A stretch of DNA of 10,000 nucleotides, taken from assembly GCF_020217025.1 (NCBI RefSeq), contig NZ_JAIWOF010000043.1, positions 1-10,000 on the forward strand. The letters are read 5' to 3'. Under the pieces are notes generated by a model. That model was not told the origin of the DNA and made no database searches. It saw nothing but the letters and a program-made list of their open reading frames with translations. Positions 6,676 to 10,000 of the stretch are shown here, one piece after another (position 1 is the first letter of the stretch; every line of letters begins with the position of its first letter). The DNA is from Flavobacterium sp. (lineage in GTDB: Bacteria > Bacteroidota > Bacteroidia > Flavobacteriales > Flavobacteriaceae). The position numbers and the translations under genes are program-made.

Positions 6676-6915
6676 ATGGAAAACTTTATAACCGTTGCAA
6701 TTTTTAACTACCAACACGAAACTTTAATTATTAAAAATCTATTAGAGCAAGAAGAAATAACTTATTTTTTTGAAAACGAAACTATCGTTGGGATCGATCC
6801 CTTCGCTACAATTGCTTACGGCGGAATCAAATTAAAAGTACATCCAAACGATGAAGCAACCGTAAAAGAAATTCTTAAAAAACTAAACGAAGACGATCAT
6901 TTAAAAATTGTTTAA
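6676..6915 (+). CDS. DUF2007 small protein, second paralog
   Basis: A 79-residue protein of the same family as its upstream neighbour, with about 29 identical residues over the first 71 aligned positions by eye. Shared landmarks are VAIFN (7-11), the ET pair at 15-16 and again at 35-36, the V/I-DP motif at 40-42, the LK strand and the closing IV. It is more acidic than the first copy (EQEE and NEDD stretches). Function is unknown. The ATG at 6676 is supported because alignment with the paralog begins at the first residue. It is followed by a weak AT-only dyad near 6901-6924 and then a long non-coding spacer. Expression probably depends on read-through of the hairpin upstream. Confidence 0.78.
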   Translation: MENFITVAIFNYQHETLIIKNLLEQEEITYFFENETIVGIDPFATIAYGGIKLKVHPNDEATVKEILKKLNEDDHLKIV

Positions 6916-7506
6916 TTTTTTAAAAGCTGAAAGTTTTCAACATATATTAAAAACAACAAAAAATATTTTTAATTAAATTTAAATTTATGATGGTTATTAT
7001 AGCGTGTTAATATGTGGAATAAGTTTTTTTACAGAAGTAGTTTTTAAAAGTTATCGTTACTTATACAACGTAATTAACAATTTAAAAAATTAGTAAAGAA
7101 CTGAAAATAAGAGTTTCTAAATTCTTTAATTTATAGTTATCAACAGTTGTTGAAATATAATTTTATATTCGTTTTGTAAATAACTTCAATTGTTGATTTC
7201 TGTTGAAAACTGATTTTTTTCTATTGATAACTTTTCTAAAAATTCATGAAACTAAATTAGGATTTTCAATTCCAGTTTTGGATTACAATTTTTTAATTAA
7301 CAACCAAAAAAAACTTCTTATTTTCTATCCAAAGTTGTTAACAATTAGTGTTAAATTAAGTTTAACTGATTATCAATGATTTACGTAAAGAAATTAACAA
7401 TGTGTAATTTTTGGTTTACTTTATTACATAATTCATTGGTTTTAAAGTATTTGGTTAAAAAAATATCAAAATAAGAATCATATTATTAATACTCCTTAAT
7501 CTTTAG
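6916..7506. other. long AT-rich gene-free spacer with clustered TCAACA motifs
   Basis: About 590 bases hold no credible gene on either strand. In the 120 bases from 7081 I count 22 G+C. TCAACA or its complement TGTTGA occurs at 6937-6942, 7140-7145, 7148-7153, 7191-7196 and 7201-7206. One copy sits inside TTATCAACA (7137-7145), one mismatch from the DnaA box TTATCCACA. Looser TTATC-type sites lie at 7051-7059, 7222-7230 (minus strand) and 7370-7378. ATTAACAA occurs at 7073-7080, 7296-7303 and 7393-7400, and a palindrome TTGTTAACAA at 7335-7344. Gene direction is mostly leftward to the left of the spacer and rightward to its right. Replication origin, regulatory region or unannotated RNA are all possible; none is demonstrated. 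Confidence 0.5.
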
Positions 7507-7514
7507 TATTTTTG
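7507..7514 (+). promoter_or_regulatory. -7 promoter element of rpiB-nnrD
   Basis: TATTTTTG fits TAnnTTTG and ends 24 bases before the rpiB ATG. Its last three bases form the TTG that opens a longer in-frame reading frame, so a promoter here argues against that upstream start. No -33 TTG is present at the normal spacing. Confidence 0.55.
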
Positions 7515-7538
7515 CATATACAAAACACACAACAACTT

Positions 7539-7970
7539 ATGAAAATTTCAATTGGAAACGACCATGCTGGTCCAGATTATAAAAAAGCTATTGTTGAATT
7601 CTTAGAAGAAAAAGGACATACTGTTTACAACCACGGAACTGATACTTTTGATAGTGTAGATTATCCAGATTTTGGTCATCCTGTAGCCTACGATGTAGAA
7701 AGTAAAAAAGCGGATTTAGGAATCGTAATTTGTGGTTCAGGAAACGGAATTGCTATGACCGCCAACAAACACCAAGATATTCGTTGTGCACTTTGTTGGA
7801 CAAAAGAAATTGCTGCTTTAGCACGTCAGCATAACGATGCGAATATTATTAGTATTCCAGCTCGTTATACTTCTATTCAACAAGCTATTGAAATGGTAGA
7901 TACGTTTTTAAATACGCCATTTGAAGGAGGAAGACACGGAAATCGCGTGAAAAAAATCGCTTGTAAATAA
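7539..7970 (+). CDS. rpiB: ribose-5-phosphate isomerase B (RpiB)
   Basis: Cytoplasmic aldose-ketose isomerase interconverting ribulose 5-phosphate and ribose 5-phosphate in the pentose phosphate pathway. The 143-residue protein is the usual RpiB/LacA-LacB length. Landmarks are NDHAG at 7-11 (D8 and H9 contact the substrate), the catalytic-base Cys65 in CGSGNG (65-70), the ANK at 75-77 after it, H98 in the RQHNDAN segment, and the phosphate-binding basic end GRHGNRV (131-137). The frame can be extended to a TTG at 7512, but that codon overlaps the -7 box, and family members begin at the MKISIGNDHAG equivalent, so the ATG at 7539 is chosen. Allose-6-phosphate isomerase activity occurs in some relatives and cannot be excluded. 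nnrD follows after 23 bases, probably cotranscribed. Confidence 0.94.
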   Translation: MKISIGNDHAGPDYKKAIVEFLEEKGHTVYNHGTDTFDSVDYPDFGHPVAYDVESKKADLGIVICGSGNGIAMTANKHQDIRCALCWTKEIAALARQHNDANIISIPARYTSIQQAIEMVDTFLNTPFEGGRHGNRVKKIACK

Positions 7971-7993
7971 TCCAAAATTTAAAAACAATTCAA

Positions 7994-8827
7994 ATGGAAG
8001 TCCAAAAAATAGATTTGAATTGTATTAAAAATACTTATAAAAAACGACCATGTGATTCTCACAAAGGAACACATGGTCATGCTTTATTAATTGCAGGAAG
8101 TTCAGATAAAATCGGCGCTGCGATTATTGCCGCTAAAGCTTGTTTACGTTCAGGTGTTGGGTTATTAACCGTTGCTTTTTATCCTGAAAATAAAAATATT
8201 CTTTTCAATTCGATTCCAGAAGCGATGTATGCTAATACTTGTGTGATGAATGATTTATCACCTTACAATGCTATCGGAATTGGTCCTGGAATTGGCTTAG
8301 ATGAAATCAGCCTGCAATACATTTACGAATTATATGAAAACAAACTTCCCGTTGTTTTTGATGCGGATGCTTTGAATTTAATTGCGAAATACAAAATCGA
8401 TTGGAAGCATTTTAATTTTTCATTTGTGCTAACACCGCATCCAAAAGAGTTTGACCGTTTATTTGGTGAACACGATTCAGAATCAGAAAGAAGAAATACA
8501 GCCATCCAAAAATCTAAAGAATTAAATTGTGTTATTGTTTTAAAAGGTCATAAAACTTTTATCACGGATGGAATTCAGAATTTTGAAAACACTACTGGAA
8601 ATTCTGGTCTCGCAAAAGGTGGTTCTGGTGATGCTTTGACCGGAATGATTACTTCATTTTTGGCACAAGGTTATACTACTTTAGAAGCTGCTAAATTAGG
8701 CGTTTATCTTCACGGATTGGCTGCAGATATTACACTTCAAACACAAAGTGAGGAAAGTATGTTAATAACGGATGTTATTGAAAATATAGGTTTAGCTTTT
8801 AAACATTTGAATTCCGAAATACAATAA
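7994..8827 (+). CDS. nnrD: ADP-dependent (S)-NAD(P)H-hydrate dehydratase
   Basis: Metabolite-repair enzyme that dehydrates the damaged hydrate of NADH or NADPH back to the active cofactor, using ADP. The 277 residues form the ribokinase-like dehydratase domain alone; the YjeF-type epimerase domain (NnrE) fused in E. coli is absent and must be encoded elsewhere if present. Motifs: HKGTHGHALLIAGS (23-36) at the N-terminal strand, GIGPGIG (95-101), DADALN (123-128), LTPHPKE (146-152), LKGHKT (183-188), and the nucleotide/catalytic loop NSGLAKGGSGDALTG (203-217), whose GGSGD Asp is the expected catalytic residue. It lies 23 bases after rpiB with no terminator between them. Its last 36 bases overlap the 3' end of the convergent DUF1294 gene. 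Confidence 0.94.
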   Translation: MEVQKIDLNCIKNTYKKRPCDSHKGTHGHALLIAGSSDKIGAAIIAAKACLRSGVGLLTVAFYPENKNILFNSIPEAMYANTCVMNDLSPYNAIGIGPGIGLDEISLQYIYELYENKLPVVFDADALNLIAKYKIDWKHFNFSFVLTPHPKEFDRLFGEHDSESERRNTAIQKSKELNCVIVLKGHKTFITDGIQNFENTTGNSGLAKGGSGDALTGMITSFLAQGYTTLEAAKLGVYLHGLAADITLQTQSEESMLITDVIENIGLAFKHLNSEIQ

Positions 8828-9064
8828 AACAATCTGAAGTATTGCAATAGCATAAAAGGCTAATATAAAAGAAAACTTATTGGTTTTGTGTTTGAAAAGA
8901 TACATGCTTACAATTCCTCCAATAGTTCCACCAACGCTAGTCAAAAAAAGTAATTTGAATTCTGAAATTCGTCTTTTATTGTTTTTAGCTCGCCATTTAT
9001 CGTAACCAAATGTTAAAAAACAAAGGCTGTTAATCACAATTAAATAAATAAATAGTACTTCCAA
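8792..9064 (-). CDS. DUF1294 small membrane protein
   Basis: A 90-residue membrane protein of the DUF1294 family, function unknown. Three hydrophobic segments are visible (about 2-19, 37-57, 66-86). Family landmarks are the GYDKWRA turn (20-26) with its YDK, the basic RRISE (31-35), the Gly-rich GGTIGG (45-50) and the FKHKTNK loop (57-63). The start is a TTG: an in-frame TAG lies two codons upstream and no ATG is available near the N terminus. A GTG at codon 10 would remove half of the first membrane segment. The TTG lies 17 bases after a good minus-strand -7 element. The gene diverges from tex and overlaps nnrD tail-to-tail by 36 bases, with no terminator between them. Confidence 0.8.
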   Translation of the reverse strand: MEVLFIYLIVINSLCFLTFGYDKWRAKNNKRRISEFKLLFLTSVGGTIGGIVSMYLFKHKTNKFSFILAFYAIAILQIVLLYFGIQMFKS

Positions 9065-9071
9065 AAGCTAA

Positions 9072-9089
9072 TAATTTTGTCCAAAGATA
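9072..9089. promoter_or_regulatory. symmetric pair of -7 elements for tex and DUF1294
   Basis: TAATTTTG (9072-9079, plus strand, towards tex) and TATCTTTG (9089-9082 on the minus strand, towards DUF1294) are separated by only two bases, giving TAnnTTTG-NN-CAAAnnTA. Both match the Bacteroidetes -7 consensus fully. Neither has a TTG at 17-23 base spacing. The tex box ends 39 bases before its ATG and the DUF1294 box 17 bases before its TTG. Polymerase could not occupy both at once, so the two genes may share a bidirectional promoter. Confidence 0.5.
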
Positions 9090-9118
9090 GTATTTTAGCA
9101 GTTCAATTTTTATTTACG

Positions 9119-10000
9119 ATGACCCACATTCAATTCATTCAAAACCAAACTAACATTGCTCCAAAAAGCATTGAAGCTACTATAAAATTACTTTCAGAAG
9201 ATTGTACGATTCCATTTATTTCTCGTTACCGAAAAGATCAAACTGGAAATTTAGATGAGGTACAAATCGAGGCGATTTCGAAATTAAACAAGCAATTTGA
9301 TGAAATCATCAAACGAAAAGAAAGTATTTTAAAATCGATTGAAGAGCAAAATGCACTTTTACCCGAATTGAAATCCAAAATTGAAAACAGTTTCGATTTA
9401 CAAGAATTGGAAGATTTCTATTTACCTTATAAAAAGAAGAAAAAAACCAAAGCCGATGTTGCTCGTGAAAGCGGATTAGAACCGTTGGCCAAAATCATTA
9501 TGAGTCAAAAAAATGAGGATATTGAGTTTTTAGCTTCCAAATATTTGAATGAGAATGTAAAAAATGAAGACGAAGCTTTACAAGGTGCTCGCGATATTAT
9601 TGCCGAATGGATTAACGAAAATATCTTTATTCGTAAAAATTTACGTCGTATGTTCCAAAGAAAAGCTGAAATTTCAACAAAGGTTGTTAAAACAAAAAAA
9701 GACGACGAAGCTGCTCAAAAATTTTCTCAATATTTCGATTGGTCAGAACCGATTTCCAAAGCACCATCGCATCGTTTATTAGCTATGTTACGAGCTGAAG
9801 CCGAAGGTTTTGTAAAATTAAATGTCGCAATTGAAAAGGAAGAAGCATTAGATTTTATCGAAGAAAACATTATCAAAAATAAAAATTCGGATGCAACCGA
9901 ACATTTGGAATTGGCGATAAAAGACAGTTACAAACGTTTGTTAGAACCTGCTATTTCTAATGAAACTTTACAAGAAGCAAAAGCAAAAGCTGATATCAAA
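9119..10000 (+). CDS. tex: Tex family RNA-binding protein (N-terminal part)
   Basis: The first 294 codons of Tex, open to the window edge; the full family length is roughly 700-800 residues. Tex proteins bind nucleic acid and are linked to transcription; they resemble eukaryotic Spt6. The visible part covers the N-terminal Tex_N helical domain. The conserved segment IPFISRYRKDQTGNLDEVQ spans 31-49 (family form close to PFIARYRKEATGGLDE). A second, YLPYKKKKKTKADVAR followed by GLEPLA, spans 101-124. A basic stretch lies near IRKNLRRMFQRKAE. The YqgF, HhH and S1 domains would lie beyond the window. The ATG at 9119 fits the family start and sits 39 bases after a -7 element. It is expected to act in the cytoplasm or nucleoid. 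Confidence 0.92.
   Translation, partial: MTHIQFIQNQTNIAPKSIEATIKLLSEDCTIPFISRYRKDQTGNLDEVQIEAISKLNKQFDEIIKRKESILKSIEEQNALLPELKSKIENSFDLQELEDFYLPYKKKKKTKADVARESGLEPLAKIIMSQKNEDIEFLASKYLNENVKNEDEALQGARDIIAEWINENIFIRKNLRRMFQRKAEISTKVVKTKKDDEAAQKFSQYFDWSEPISKAPSHRLLAMLRAEAEGFVKLNVAIEKEEALDFIEENIIKNKNSDATEHLELAIKDSYKRLLEPAISNETLQEAKAKADIK

Noticed and set aside
6901..6924. Terminator after the second DUF2007 gene
   Set aside because: The dyad TTAAAAATT/AATTTTTTAA is made only of A-T pairs with a one-base mismatch in arm length; too weak in such AT-rich DNA to call.
7512..7538. Nine-codon N-terminal extension of rpiB from a TTG
   Set aside because: The TTG is the end of a TAnnTTTG promoter box, so it would lie upstream of the transcript, and RpiB proteins normally begin at the MKI-type residue encoded at 7539.
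8323..8505. 60-codon minus-strand reading frame
   Set aside because: Antisense to nnrD across its conserved DADALN and LTPHPKE motifs, so a shadow.
9564..9782. 72-codon plus-strand reading frame
   Set aside because: It is an alternative frame inside tex; the tex frame stays open from 9119 to the window end and carries the family motifs.
1..10000. CRISPR array, insertion sequence, prophage, toxin-antitoxin or other defence genes
   Set aside because: I looked for regularly spaced repeats, terminal inverted repeats, transposase or integrase motifs and paired small toxin/antitoxin frames and saw none; the DUF2007 pair are paralogs of one family rather than a toxin with an antitoxin.

Overview
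The window looks like chromosomal DNA from a member of the Flavobacteriaceae, most likely Flavobacterium or a close relative. Three things point there: very low G+C, start sites mostly without Shine-Dalgarno sequences, and repeated matches to the Bacteroidetes -7 promoter element TAnnTTTG upstream of genes. The gene families also fit: a GIN-domain (DUF2807) exported protein, DUF2007 and DUF1294 proteins, and stand-alone NnrD. I see no insertion sequence, CRISPR array, prophage gene or defence system. Most of the window is housekeeping or lightly characterised core genes.

Left part (1-2660): folB (folate synthesis) runs rightwards and converges on a large leftward gene for an LTA-synthase/sulfatase-fold membrane protein. 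A hairpin that contains the folB stop codon lies between them. A tRNA-Cys(GCA) gene follows, with a textbook TTG-N19-TAnnTTTG promoter, an encoded CCA and a strong terminator. Just beyond it lies a 17-nt degenerate copy of the tRNA 3' end with its own terminator, probably the scar of a second tRNA copy or of an integration event.

Middle (2659-6271): three leftward genes with short gaps form a likely operon: rnr (RNase R), then a secreted GIN-domain protein, then a LysE-type exporter. Diverging from it at 6395 are two paralogous DUF2007 small proteins, separated by a perfect 9-bp terminator hairpin.

Right part (6916-10000): a gene-free spacer of about 620 bp, extremely AT-rich, carries clustered TCAACA/TTATCAACA motifs (DnaA-box-like) and repeated ATTAACAA. 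It sits where the prevailing gene orientation switches from leftward to rightward. Then come rpiB and nnrD (apparent operon), a DUF1294 membrane protein converging on and overlapping nnrD, and the first 294 codons of tex, which runs off the window. DUF1294 and tex diverge from a compact, symmetric pair of -7 elements.

The genes do not form one pathway. FolB, NnrD and RpiB serve cofactor and sugar metabolism, RNase R and Tex serve RNA metabolism, and the LTA-synthase-like, GIN and LysE proteins belong to the envelope. The points most worth a second look are the motif-rich spacer, the symmetric DUF1294/tex promoter and the tRNA-Cys 3'-end remnant.
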